A DNA stretch of 64,000 nucleotides from Sphaerimonospora cavernae (GTDB lineage: Bacteria; Actinomycetota; Actinomycetes; Streptosporangiales; Streptosporangiaceae): positions 62,001-126,000 of the forward strand of contig NZ_JBHMQT010000044.1 of assembly GCF_042435035.1 (NCBI RefSeq), read 5' to 3'. Shown here one piece after another: positions 31,939 to 40,476 of this stretch. The first letter of the stretch is position 1. Every line of letters begins with the position of its first letter. The notes below the pieces were generated by a model that had not been told where the DNA came from, searched no databases, and saw nothing but the letters and a program-made list of their open reading frames with translations. The position numbers and the translations under genes are program-made.

Positions 31939-32718
31939 ATGGATCTGAACGGAGCATCAGCAATCGTCTCGGGTGGTGCCAGCGGCCTCGGCGAGGCCAC
32001 GGCACGTGAACTGGCTCGGGTCGGCGCGACCGTGGTCATCGCGGACCTGAACGCCGAACGCGGCAAGGCGATCGCCGACGAGCTCGGCGGCGTCTTCGCG
32101 CAGACCGACGTGTCCGACGAGGCGTCCGTACAGGCAGCCGTGGAGGCGGCCGTCGCCACCGGCAAGCCGCTGCGCGCCGTGGTCAACAGCGCGGGCATCG
32201 GCTGGGCGCAGCGGACCGTCAACCGCGACGGTTCGCCGCACGACCTCGCGTCGTACCGCAAGGTGATCGACGTCAACCTCATCGGCACCTTCAACCTCAT
32301 GCGCGTCGGCGCCGCCGCCATGGCCAGGACCGAGCCGGCCGACGCCGACGGTGCGCGTGGCGTGGTCGTCAACACCGCCTCGGTCGCCGGCATCGAGGGC
32401 CAGACCGGCCAGGTGGCGTACTCGGCCTCCAAGGGCGGCATCATCGGCATGACCGTGCCGGCCGCACGCGACCTCGCGGCCATCGGGGTCCGCGTGCTGA
32501 CCATCGCGCCCGGCATCATCGACACCCCGATCTACGGCAAGATCGGCGACAAGAACGCCGATGAGTTCAAGGCCAAGCTCGCCGCCCCCGTGGTGTTCCC
32601 CAAGCGGATGGGCAGCGCCGCGGAGTTCGCCCACCTGGTCCGCTCGCTGATCGAGAACGACTACATGAACGGCGAGGTCATCCGCTTCGACGGCGGCATC
32701 CGCTTCCAGCCGAAGTGA
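31939..32718 (+). CDS. SDR oxidoreductase, 3-hydroxyacyl-CoA dehydrogenase type 2-like
   Basis: A 259-aa SDR close to the HSD17B10 group. The cofactor motif is IVSGGASGLGEATA, Asp for NAD is in VVIADLNAERG, NSAG is in AVVNSAGIGWAQ, Ser is in VVNTASVAGIEG, and Tyr/Lys are in VAYSASKGGIIG. The segment APVVFPKRMGSAAEFAHLV and the end MNGEVIRFDGGIRFQPK are typical. Followed 36 bases later by an enoyl-CoA hydratase in the same direction, so both probably serve beta-oxidation of a fatty or branched acyl-CoA. Confidence 0.92.
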   Translation: MDLNGASAIVSGGASGLGEATARELARVGATVVIADLNAERGKAIADELGGVFAQTDVSDEASVQAAVEAAVATGKPLRAVVNSAGIGWAQRTVNRDGSPHDLASYRKVIDVNLIGTFNLMRVGAAAMARTEPADADGARGVVVNTASVAGIEGQTGQVAYSASKGGIIGMTVPAARDLAAIGVRVLTIAPGIIDTPIYGKIGDKNADEFKAKLAAPVVFPKRMGSAAEFAHLVRSLIENDYMNGEVIRFDGGIRFQPK

Positions 32719-32754
32719 GCCCACACCACTCAAGTCCGATCGGCGGAGGTGTTC

Positions 32755-33519
32755 ATGTCTGACGAGGTTCTGGTAGAAGCCGATGGCGGCGTGGCCGTCG
32801 TCACCATCAACCGGCCGCGGGCCAAGAACGCGGTCAACGGTGCGGTGGCGCGCGGAATCGCCGCCGCCCTCGACGAACTGGACGAGCGCCGGGATGTCTC
32901 CGCGATCGTCATCACCGGTGCGGGCGGCACGTTCTGTGCCGGTATGGACCTGAAGGCCTTCCTCGGCGGAGACTTCCCGGTCGTCGAGGGGCGCGGCTTC
33001 GGCGGGATCACCGAGAGGTCGGCGCGCAAGCCGATGGTCGCGGCGGTCGAGGGGTACGCCCTGGCGGGCGGTTTCGAGATCGCCCTGTCCTGCGACGTCA
33101 TCGTCGCGTCGGAGGAGGCGAAGTTCGGCCTGCCCGAGCCCAAGCGCGGTCTGGTCGCCGCCGCGGGCGGGGTCATGAGGCTGCCGCGCCGGATTCCGTA
33201 CCACGTGGCGATGGAGATCGCGCTGACCGGCGACTTCTATCCCACGTCCCGGCTCTACGAGCTGGGGCTGGTCAACCGCGTGACACCCGCGGGCGAGGCG
33301 CTGGCCGGGGCGCTGGAGCTGGCCCGCAAGATCGCGGCGAACGCGCCGCTGGCCCTCGCCGCGACCAAGCGGGTCGTCATCGAGTCGGCCGACTGGTCAC
33401 AGGAGGAGATGTTCGCGAAGCAGAGCGAGATCACCGGTCCGATCTTCGCTTCGAAGGACGCGATGGAGGGCGCGGCGGCCTTCGCCGAGAAGCGCGCCCC
33501 CAACTGGTCGGGGGAGTAG
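32755..33519 (+). CDS. Enoyl-CoA hydratase/isomerase
   Basis: A 254-aa crotonase-fold enzyme that hydrates trans-2-enoyl-CoA. The oxyanion-hole segments are TGAGGTFCAGMDLKAF and EGYALAGGFEIALSCD, with FGLPEPKRGLVAAAGG in the active-site region. One catalytic Glu position usual in hydratases is Pro-Glu-Pro here and the second is replaced, so isomerase or another crotonase activity is possible. The ATG has GGAGG five bases upstream; a GTG two codons earlier overlaps the ribosome binding site. It pairs with the upstream SDR. Confidence 0.9.
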   Translation: MSDEVLVEADGGVAVVTINRPRAKNAVNGAVARGIAAALDELDERRDVSAIVITGAGGTFCAGMDLKAFLGGDFPVVEGRGFGGITERSARKPMVAAVEGYALAGGFEIALSCDVIVASEEAKFGLPEPKRGLVAAAGGVMRLPRRIPYHVAMEIALTGDFYPTSRLYELGLVNRVTPAGEALAGALELARKIAANAPLALAATKRVVIESADWSQEEMFAKQSEITGPIFASKDAMEGAAAFAEKRAPNWSGE

Positions 33520-33584
33520 CCCTCCCGGACCCCTCCCTGAAGGTCCCGGCGCGTTCGGCGATGCCGAACTGCCGGGTTACGCCA

Positions 33585-33624
33585 AGCCGTACGGCACGGG
33601 CACGTGAGGCCGTGCCGTACGGCT
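33585..33624. terminator. Bidirectional terminator between the hydratase gene and serC
   Basis: AGCCGTACGGCACGG and CCGTGCCGTACGGCT form a perfect 15-bp stem with a 10-base loop in the 124 bases between two convergent genes. Confidence 0.85.
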
Positions 33625-33643
33625 CGAGCGGCGGAGGGGGAGG

Positions 33644-34762
33644 TCAGAGCCGGTCGACGACGTAGTCGACGCAGGCGGTCAGCGCCTCGATGTCGGCGGG
33701 GTCGACGGCCGGGAACATCGCGATGCGGAGCTGGTTGCGGCCGAGCTTGCGGTAGGGCTCGGTGTCGACGATGCCGTTGGCGCGCAGCACCTTGGCGACC
33801 GCCGCCGCGTCCACCTCGTCGGCGAAGTCGATCGTGCCGACGACGTTGGAGCGCTGTGCGGGGTCGGCCACGAACGGCGTGGTGTAGGAGGTCTTCTCCG
33901 CCCACGTGTACAGCCGGGAGGCCGAGTCGGCCGTCCGGGCCGTCGTCCAGGCCAGACCGCCCTGGGCGTTCATCCACTCGATCTGGTCGGCGAGCAGGAA
34001 CAGCGTGGCGACCGCGGGAGTGTTGTAGGTCTGGTCCTTGACCGAGTTGTCGATCGCGGTCGGCAGGCTGAAGAACTCGGGGACGAAACGGCCGCTCTCG
34101 GTGATCTCGGTCACCCGGGCCAGCGCCTTCGGTGAGAACAGCGCGATCCACAGGCCGCCGTCGGAGGCGAAGCTCTTCTGCGGCGCGAAGTAGTAGACGT
34201 CGAACTCCGACGCGGAGACGGGCAGGCCGCCGGCGCCGCTGGTGGCGTCGACGAGCACGAGCGAGTCGTCGGCGGCGTTGGTCGGCCGCTGGATCGGCAT
34301 CGCGACGCCGGTCGAGGTCTCGTTGTGGGTGAACGCGTAGACGTCCACGCCGTCCTCGGCCACGGCCGTCGGGTGGCTGCCGGGGTCGGACTTGATGACC
34401 GTCGGGTCGGCCAGCCAGGGGGCCTGCTTGGCCACCGTGGCGAACTTGCCGGAGAACTCCCCGAAGTGCAGGTGCTGCGACTTCTCCCGGATCAGCCCGA
34501 AGGCCGCGATGTCCCAGAACGCCGTGGTGCCGCCGTTGCCCAGCACGACCTCGTACCCCTCGGGGAGGGAGAACAGGTCGGTGAGGCCGGCGCGGACGCG
34601 GGCCACGAGGTTCTTGACGGGCTTCTGGCGGTGGGACGTCCCCATCACGCTCGCTCCGGCATCGGCGAGAGCGGCGAGCTGCTCGGGACGTACCTTCGAG
34701 GGCCCGCAGCCGAAGCGACCGTCGGCGGGCTTGATGTCAGCGGGAATCACGATGTCAGCCAC
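33644..34762 (-). CDS. serC: Phosphoserine aminotransferase
   Basis: A 372-aa PLP enzyme of serine biosynthesis that makes phosphoserine from 3-phosphohydroxypyruvate and glutamate. The PLP lysine is in FAPQKSFASDGG (about residue 197). Other marks are FGCGPSKVRPEQL at the start, GTSHRQKPVKNLV, VLGNGGTTAFWD, and VDATSGAGGLPV. The pattern is that of the actinobacterial/mycobacterial SerC type. A 15-bp hairpin follows the stop. pdxH, also PLP-related, lies 1.4 kb away in the other direction. Confidence 0.95.
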   Translation of the reverse strand: MADIVIPADIKPADGRFGCGPSKVRPEQLAALADAGASVMGTSHRQKPVKNLVARVRAGLTDLFSLPEGYEVVLGNGGTTAFWDIAAFGLIREKSQHLHFGEFSGKFATVAKQAPWLADPTVIKSDPGSHPTAVAEDGVDVYAFTHNETSTGVAMPIQRPTNAADDSLVLVDATSGAGGLPVSASEFDVYYFAPQKSFASDGGLWIALFSPKALARVTEITESGRFVPEFFSLPTAIDNSVKDQTYNTPAVATLFLLADQIEWMNAQGGLAWTTARTADSASRLYTWAEKTSYTTPFVADPAQRSNVVGTIDFADEVDAAAVAKVLRANGIVDTEPYRKLGRNQLRIAMFPAVDPADIEALTACVDYVVDRL

Positions 34763-34875
34763 GTGTTCCAGGGTAGTGAGCCCTGGCAGTGGTCCAGACC
34801 GCAGGTCCGGATGATGAGATCGAATGTCCGGAAAATCACATCGACCCAGGTGAAAGCCGGAGGAAAAGCCGAACA

Positions 34876-34901
34876 GGGCCCGCGGCGGTCGCCGCGGGCC
34901 C
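34876..34901 (-). terminator. Terminator downstream of citrate synthase
   Basis: GGGCCCGCGGC pairs with GCCGCGGGCCC around a tetraloop, 20 bases after the citrate synthase stop on the minus strand. Confidence 0.75.
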
Positions 34902-34921
34902 TCCCGAGGTCGTGACGTCAG

Positions 34922-36028
34922 TCAGGGCTTGCCGATGACCTCGGAGGCGCCGGGGACGTCGCCGATCGAGCGCTGCGGCGGGCCCACATAGTTGGCGCTG
35001 GGGCGGACGAGCCTGCCCGTGCGCTTCTGCTCCAGGATGTGGGCGGCCCAGCCGGCGGTGCGGGCACAGGTGAACATCGAGGTGAACATGTTGGACGGGA
35101 CCTCCGCGAAGTCGAGGACGACCGCGGCCCAGTACTCCACGTTCGTCGCGAGCACCCGGTCCGGCTTGCGGGCGTGCAACTCTTCGAGCGCGGCAGTCTC
35201 CAGAGCCGCCGCGACCTCGTAGCGCGGCGCACCCAGTTCCTTGGCGGTACGGCGCAGCACCCGGGCGCGGGGGTCCTCGGCCCGGTAGACCCGGTGGCCG
35301 AAGCCCATGAGCCGCTGACCCTTGTCCAGCTCGCTCTGGACGTACTTGCGGGCGTCACCCACCTTCTCGACGCCCTCGATCATGTGCAGCACGCGGGCGG
35401 GGGCGCCACCGTGCAGCGGGCCGGACATCGCGCCGACCGCGCCGGACAGGGCGGCGGCCACGTCGGCACCGGTGGAGGCGATCACCCGGGCGGTGAACGT
35501 CGAGGCGTTCATGCCGTGCTCGGCCGCGGAGGTCCAGTACGCGTCGATGGCCTTGACGTGCTTGGGGTCGGGCTCGCCGCGCCAGCGGATCATGAAGCGC
35601 TCGACGATGCTCTCCGCCTCGTCGACGCGCTTCTGCGGCACCATCGGCAGGCCGGGACCGCGCGACGACTGCGCCACGAACGACAGCGCGGTCACCGAGG
35701 CACGGGCGAGATCTTCGCGCGCCTGGGCGTCGTCGATGTCGAGCAGCGGCCGGAAGCCGTAGGTGGGCGCCAGCATCGCCAGCGCGCTCTGTACGTCGAC
35801 GCGGATGTCACCGGAATGGACGGGAACGGGGTACGGCTCCGCCGGGGGCAGCCCCGGCAGGAACTCGTTGTCGACGAGCAGGCCCCAGACGTTGCCAAAG
35901 GGTACGTTGCCCACGAGATCTTCGATGTCGACGCCCCGATAACGCAGGGCGCCCCCTTCTTTGTCCGGTTCCGCGATCTCGGTCTCGAACGCCACCACGC
36001 CTTCGAGCCCGGGTTTGAAGTCGGACAT
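34922..36028 (-). CDS. citA: Citrate synthase 2
   Basis: A 368-aa type II-like citrate synthase, condensing acetyl-CoA with oxaloacetate. Catalytic His residues are seen in SGPLHGGAPARVL (about residue 206) and MGFGHRVYR (about 243), and the Asp in VLDFAEVPSNMF (about 302). The start GLEGVVAFETEI is characteristic of actinobacterial citrate synthase 2 (CitA), shorter than GltA. Divergent from pdxH with 145-170 bases between them. A GC hairpin follows the stop. Confidence 0.95.
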   Translation of the reverse strand: MSDFKPGLEGVVAFETEIAEPDKEGGALRYRGVDIEDLVGNVPFGNVWGLLVDNEFLPGLPPAEPYPVPVHSGDIRVDVQSALAMLAPTYGFRPLLDIDDAQAREDLARASVTALSFVAQSSRGPGLPMVPQKRVDEAESIVERFMIRWRGEPDPKHVKAIDAYWTSAAEHGMNASTFTARVIASTGADVAAALSGAVGAMSGPLHGGAPARVLHMIEGVEKVGDARKYVQSELDKGQRLMGFGHRVYRAEDPRARVLRRTAKELGAPRYEVAAALETAALEELHARKPDRVLATNVEYWAAVVLDFAEVPSNMFTSMFTCARTAGWAAHILEQKRTGRLVRPSANYVGPPQRSIGDVPGASEVIGKP

Positions 36029-36197
36029 TCTCGGCCGCCTCCCTCTCTTGTGAAGTCCAGAGCCTTGATGTCGAGATACCGGCGCGTCAATTTAACCCTC
36101 ATGGTCACGTTGCCGTGCCGCCGCCCCTCCCGAACGCAGTTCTCCCTGGTAGGGGCGATGCGCCGGGCATGCGTTGAGCGCGCAACAATACCGTTCC

Positions 36198-36854
36198 GTG
36201 GACAGCGCGCATCTGCCGGGGCTCCGGCACAGCTACGAGGGCGAGCCCCTGCTCGAATCGGACATGGCCGACGACCCGGTGACGCAGTTCACGCTGTGGT
36301 TCGCCGACGCCGTCGCCGCCGGGCTGCCCGAGCCCAACGCCATGATCCTCGCGACCGGCTCGGCCGGGGGGCGTCCCTCCGCCCGCACCGTCCTTCTCAA
36401 AGGTTTCGACGAGCGCGGTTTCGTCTTCTTCACAAACTACGAGTCCCGCAAGGGGCGCGACCTCGCCGAGAACCCGCTCGCCTGCCTGCTGTTCCCCTGG
36501 CATCCGATCAGGCGGCAGGTCCGCGTCGAGGGCCACGCCGTACGGCTCCCGCGCGAGGACAGCGCGGCCTATTTCCATTCTCGCCCGTATGGCTCCCGCA
36601 TCGGCGCCTGGGCTTCGCGGCAGTCAGCGGTGGTGGAGTCGCGTGAGGCGCTGGACGTGCGTTACCGGGAGCTCGCCGGACGGTGGCCGGAGGATCCGCC
36701 GGTGCCGGACTTCTGGGGAGGTTTCCGGGTGGTGCCCTCGGAGGTCGAGTTCTGGCAGGGGCAGACCGACCGCATGCACGACCGCATCCGCTACCGGCTG
36801 ACCGGCGGCGTCGGCGCGCGAGACGGCTGGACCCGCGAACGCCTCGCTCCCTGA
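36198..36854 (+). CDS. pdxH: Pyridoxamine 5'-phosphate oxidase
   Basis: FMN enzyme that oxidises pyridoxamine or pyridoxine 5'-phosphate to PLP. Features are TGSAGGRPSARTVLLKGFDE (FMN/substrate region), FFTNYESRKGRDLAENP, FPWHPIRRQVRVEG, SRPYGSRIGAWAS, and the C-terminal WQGQTDRMHDRIRY. Size of about 218 aa is normal. The start is uncertain: GTG at VDSAHLPGL is preferred, a TTG eight codons upstream is possible, and neither has a good ribosome binding site. PLP would serve the nearby serC and other PLP enzymes. Confidence 0.93.
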   Translation: MDSAHLPGLRHSYEGEPLLESDMADDPVTQFTLWFADAVAAGLPEPNAMILATGSAGGRPSARTVLLKGFDERGFVFFTNYESRKGRDLAENPLACLLFPWHPIRRQVRVEGHAVRLPREDSAAYFHSRPYGSRIGAWASRQSAVVESREALDVRYRELAGRWPEDPPVPDFWGGFRVVPSEVEFWQGQTDRMHDRIRYRLTGGVGARDGWTRERLAP

Positions 36855-36923
36855 GAGCCGCTGCGAGCCGCTTTGAGGGCCGCTTCGAGGGCCGCTTCGA
36901 GAGCCGCTCTGAGAGCCGTCCCG
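36854..36923 (+). repeat. Six-copy 12-bp imperfect tandem repeat after pdxH
   Basis: Units of the form GAGRGCCGCTYY follow directly from the pdxH stop: five 12-base copies and one 10-base copy. The middle two (GAGGGCCGCTTC) are identical. The region 36855-37157 has no supported gene. Confidence 0.75.
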
Positions 36924-37157
36924 CTCTTCGGCAACGCGGCAGAGATCCGGACTGAGATAACGAGATCGTGGCGGCGGCCCGCAGATCGGCGAGGAACCCG
37001 GCGTAGGCCGTGCCGCGTCGGCGAGTGCGGGCAGGCTCAGCCCGGCCGGAAGGAATCGTTCCGCACCGATGTTTCCCATCCTGACACGCTTCCCCAATAA
37101 GGTCGGCTGCGAACGCGCGGGAGGTCGTAGCATCGATTTACAAGGACTGGAGGAGCC

Positions 37158-37862
37158 TTGACCGCACACGGCCTGATCGATACGACGGAGATGTATCTTC
37201 GTACGATCTTCGAGCTCGAAGAAGAGGGCGTCGTGCCGCTGCGCGCCCGGATCGCCGAACGGCTGCAGCAGAGTGGGCCTACGGTCAGCCAGACGGTCGC
37301 GAGGATGGAGCGCGACGGTCTCGTGAAGGTGCAGGGGGATCGGCACCTCACGATGACCGAGCTCGGGCGGCGGCTCGCGATCAGGGTCATGCGCAAGCAC
37401 CGGCTGGCCGAATGCCTGCTGACCCAGGTGATCGGCCTGCCCTGGGAAGAGGTCCACGTCGAGGCGTGCCGCTGGGAGCACGTGATGTCGGAGGCGGTGG
37501 AAAGCAGGATCGTCGACCTGCTCGGCAACCCTCAGTCCTGCCCGCACGGCAACCCCATCCCGGGGCTCGCCGAACTGGGGGTGTCGCAGTCCACTATGAC
37601 CGGAGATGAGGCGGTCTCGTCCATGGCGACCGTCGCCGGGGTGGGCTCGATCCCCGTTGTAGTGCGGCGAATCAGCGAACAAGTGCAAAGCGACCCCGCC
37701 GTGATGCTTAAACTCAAGCAAGTTGGGATACAACCCGGACGCGAGGTGACGCTCGCGGCTAGCGACGACGGTGTGCGGGTGACGGGTGATGGTGAAGCGG
37801 GCGGCATGGCCGTGGACCTACCGCGGGACGTCGCCGCGCACGTTTTCGTCACCAGACGATGA
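37158..37862 (+). CDS. DtxR/IdeR-family iron-dependent repressor
   Basis: A 234-aa metalloregulator. The N-terminal winged helix is LIDTTEMYLRTIFELEEEG with LQQSGPTVSQTVARMERDGL. All ancillary and primary metal ligands of DtxR are recognisable: Met12, His and Glu in RKHRLAECLL, then His, Cys, Glu and His in HVEACRWEHV. The C-terminal SH3-like domain is LKQVGIQPGREVTLAAS. It would repress iron-uptake genes when Fe2+ is bound. Start is TTG with GGAGG four bases upstream. Located directly before the SpoIIE-type phosphatase gene but probably not co-regulated. Confidence 0.95.
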   Translation: MTAHGLIDTTEMYLRTIFELEEEGVVPLRARIAERLQQSGPTVSQTVARMERDGLVKVQGDRHLTMTELGRRLAIRVMRKHRLAECLLTQVIGLPWEEVHVEACRWEHVMSEAVESRIVDLLGNPQSCPHGNPIPGLAELGVSQSTMTGDEAVSSMATVAGVGSIPVVVRRISEQVQSDPAVMLKLKQVGIQPGREVTLAASDDGVRVTGDGEAGGMAVDLPRDVAAHVFVTRR

Positions 37863-38012
37863 CGGAAAGAGTTGTGCCTGGTTGAATCTGGACAGGAAGT
37901 CTCTCCTCCTTCTCCTCTCCCAGACCCAGCGGTCCCTCATGACATCAGCGACCCCTGCAGGAGCGCACGTGGCAGGCATGGCGAACACGCGTCCCCGGGG
38001 GGTGGTCGCGGG

Positions 38013-40247
38013 ATGAAACGTTGGGGAGACCTGTCTAAGGAGGCGGCCGACCATCTGACGGCCGGATCGGTGCTCGACCAGGCTGAGATGGCGGTGGTCG
38101 TCACCGATCGTTTCAGTAACGTCCTCTACTGGAATCCGTTCGCGGAACGACTGTTCGGCAGGGCAGGGGCGCCGTCGGGCAAGGAACCCCTGGTGTCCCT
38201 CGGCATCATGGAGAAGGACCACCCGCACGCCGTCGACCTGGCCAGGCACGTGCTGCGCGGCGGTGTGTGGGAGGGCACGTTCGACGTCGTCCGCGCCGAC
38301 GGCACGATGGTCTACGTACGGGCCCAGGCCGTACCGCTGCGGCACCCGTCCGGGCCGATCAGCGGCATCGTGATCACCGCACGCGAGGCGATGCGCGGCA
38401 ACGAGCGGGAGAAGGACCGGTTCGGTCTGCTGGAGCGCATCGGCGAGCGGCTCGCCGGTTCCCTGTACGTCGAGGAGACGCTCAACCGGGTCGCCGACAT
38501 GCTGGTCCCCCAGTTCGCCGACCATTGCTTCATCGAGTTGGTCCAGGGCGAGCGGCTCGTACGCAAGGTGTCCAAGCACGTGCACGGCTGGACGCCGCCG
38601 CCCGGCACCTGGTTGCCGGTCGGCGCGGAGATCAAATATCCGCTCGGCCACTACGCCGACACCGCGCTGCGACGTCAGGAGACCATCCTCGTCGAGGACT
38701 TCTCCCAGGTGAGCTATCCGATGCCGAGTGAGGGCTCGGCCCGGCTCTTCGCGCAGGTCGGGATGACCTCGGCGATCGTCGCACCGCTGTGCGTGCGCGG
38801 CGAGACGCTGGGCCTGATGTACCTCGGGCTGTCCAACCTCACCGAGCGGCACTCCCCGCACTACGACACCTTCGATCGGGACTTCATGGGCGCGGTCGCC
38901 ACCCGGGTCGCGCTCGCCGTGGACAACGCGCTGCTGTTCGAGGAGGAACGGCACACGGCGGAGTCCTTCCAGAAGCACCTGCTGCCGCGTGATCTCCCCT
39001 CGTTCGACGGGCTGGAGATAGCCCACCGCTACTTCCCGGCCGCCCCGCTCGCCTCGCACGGCCAGGGCATCCAGACCCAGGTGGGCGGCGACTGGTACGA
39101 CGTGATTCCGCTGTCGGCCGGCCGGGTCGGCATCGTGATCGGAGACGTGGAGGGGCGGGGGGCCAAGGCGGCGGCGGTCATGGGCCAGCTCAGGGCCGCG
39201 TTGCGGGCCTTCGCCCAGGACGACAAACCGCCCGCCGACATCCTCGCCCGGCTCGACGAGTGGACCCGCGTAGTGGCCGCGCCCGAGCGCGACGACTTCG
39301 GCGCCGACATCACCAATCCGCCGATCGTCACCTGTCAGTACCTCGTGTACGACGCGTGGTCGCGGCAGCTCTCCTTCGCCAACGCCGGTCACGCGCCGCC
39401 GCTGCTCATCGTCGACGGCAAGGTGACGGAGTTGGACATCACCGAGGTGGGTCAGCCGCTCGGCGTCCGGGCCAAGGGCGTGCACGCCGATCTCGTCTAC
39501 AAGGAGGAGACGCTGACGCTGCCCCCCGGCGCGACCCTGCTCCTCTACACCGACGGCCTCGTCGACCGCCGGCCCCTCCGTGACTTCACGGGGCCCGCCT
39601 TCGAGGAGCCTGAGGATGACGAGGCGCTGCGGATGCTCCGGGAGGCGCTCGCCAAGGTCTCCATCGAGTCGGTCGAGCGCATCGCGGACGCGGCGATCGT
39701 CGCCGTGCCCGGTGAGATCGACGACGACATGGCGATCCTCGTGGTCAGATCGGTCGGAGCGGAGCTGGAGCTGCAGGAGCACACGTTCCCCGCTCAGCCG
39801 ATCATGGTGGGGGAGGCCAGGCGGATGGCGTCCGAGGCGTTCGAGCGCTGGCGAGTGCCCGAAGAGCGGGCCGACCTGGCCTGCCTGCTGGTCTCCGAGG
39901 TCGTGACCAACGTCGTGCTGCACGCCGCCGGCGCCGGCGTGCCACGCCGTGAGCTGGTGCTCGAAGGCCCCCCGCTGCCGTTCGACGAGTCCTGGGACGT
40001 GCCGGGCTTCGAGGAGGAGATCGCCGGCGAGAAGGAGTTCACGCTCCGGCTGCGCTGCGGCCGGGACTCGATCTGGGTCGAGGTGTTCGACCAGGATCTG
40101 CGCCTGCCCCGCATCCGCAGCGCCGCTGAGACGGACGAGGGCGGCCGCGGCCTCTACCTCGTCGATCAGCTCGCCCGGCGCTGGGGTTCCCGGCCCACCA
40201 GGGAGGGCAAGGCCGTCTGGTTCGAGATCCCCATGAGCGGTCGCTGA
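38013..40247 (+). CDS. PAS-GAF-SpoIIE (PP2C) phosphatase with C-terminal HATPase kinase domain
   Basis: A 744-aa signalling protein. Domains in order: PAS at about residues 20-130 (AVVVTDRFSNVLYWNPFAER), GAF at about 145-310 (LLERIGERLAGSLYVEETL), SpoIIE/PP2C phosphatase at about 330-560, and an HATPase_c domain at about 580-740. Phosphatase marks are QTQVGGDWYDVIPL, VIGDVEGRGAKAAAVMG and LYTDGLVDRR; kinase marks are LLVSEVVTNVVLHAAG and DEGGRGLYLVDQLARRWG. One chain thus has the phosphatase for a STAS antagonist and an RsbW-like kinase, a complete switch for a partner sigma factor. The ATG MKRWGD was chosen; the upstream extension lacks a ribosome binding site. Confidence 0.92.
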   Translation: MKRWGDLSKEAADHLTAGSVLDQAEMAVVVTDRFSNVLYWNPFAERLFGRAGAPSGKEPLVSLGIMEKDHPHAVDLARHVLRGGVWEGTFDVVRADGTMVYVRAQAVPLRHPSGPISGIVITAREAMRGNEREKDRFGLLERIGERLAGSLYVEETLNRVADMLVPQFADHCFIELVQGERLVRKVSKHVHGWTPPPGTWLPVGAEIKYPLGHYADTALRRQETILVEDFSQVSYPMPSEGSARLFAQVGMTSAIVAPLCVRGETLGLMYLGLSNLTERHSPHYDTFDRDFMGAVATRVALAVDNALLFEEERHTAESFQKHLLPRDLPSFDGLEIAHRYFPAAPLASHGQGIQTQVGGDWYDVIPLSAGRVGIVIGDVEGRGAKAAAVMGQLRAALRAFAQDDKPPADILARLDEWTRVVAAPERDDFGADITNPPIVTCQYLVYDAWSRQLSFANAGHAPPLLIVDGKVTELDITEVGQPLGVRAKGVHADLVYKEETLTLPPGATLLLYTDGLVDRRPLRDFTGPAFEEPEDDEALRMLREALAKVSIESVERIADAAIVAVPGEIDDDMAILVVRSVGAELELQEHTFPAQPIMVGEARRMASEAFERWRVPEERADLACLLVSEVVTNVVLHAAGAGVPRRELVLEGPPLPFDESWDVPGFEEEIAGEKEFTLRLRCGRDSIWVEVFDQDLRLPRIRSAAETDEGGRGLYLVDQLARRWGSRPTREGKAVWFEIPMSGR

Positions 40248-40300
40248 GCGTCCCGACGATTACCCGCGCGTGTGGCTGGAAACGGCCGCATACTGATCAC

Positions 40301-40462
40301 ATGGACCCCGGACTCATCCTTCTTGTCTTCCTGGCGTTCCTGTTCGCGTGGCTGCTGAACCGGGTCCGCAGGTTCTTCCGGCTGGGCACCATGGGCTACG
40401 CGGGCGTGATGATCGTGTTCGTCATCGCCATGCTCGCCATCTGGGGCCAGCACGTCCGCTGA
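40301..40462 (+). CDS. Small two-helix membrane protein, 53 aa
   Basis: The frame begins ATGGACCCCGG and encodes MDPGLILLVFLAFLFAWLLN, then a basic RVRRFFRLG turn, then MGYAGVMIVFVIAMLAIWG and HVR. That gives two membrane helices joined by a positively charged loop, a strong membrane-protein pattern. Codon third positions are almost all G/C, as in real genes here. There is no clear ribosome binding site, so the message may be leaderless. It lies between the phosphatase gene and the convergent TetR gene. Function unknown. Confidence 0.7.
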   Translation: MDPGLILLVFLAFLFAWLLNRVRRFFRLGTMGYAGVMIVFVIAMLAIWGQHVR

Positions 40463-40476
40463 GCAATGGATATCTC

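Noticed and set aside
31926..33204. Long minus-strand frames across the SDR and enoyl-CoA hydratase genes
   Set aside because: Antisense shadows; the plus-strand genes have complete active-site motifs.
37818..39923. 701-codon open frame on the minus strand
   Set aside because: Antisense to the PAS-GAF-SpoIIE gene, which has clear domains. Long antisense frames are common in very GC-rich DNA.
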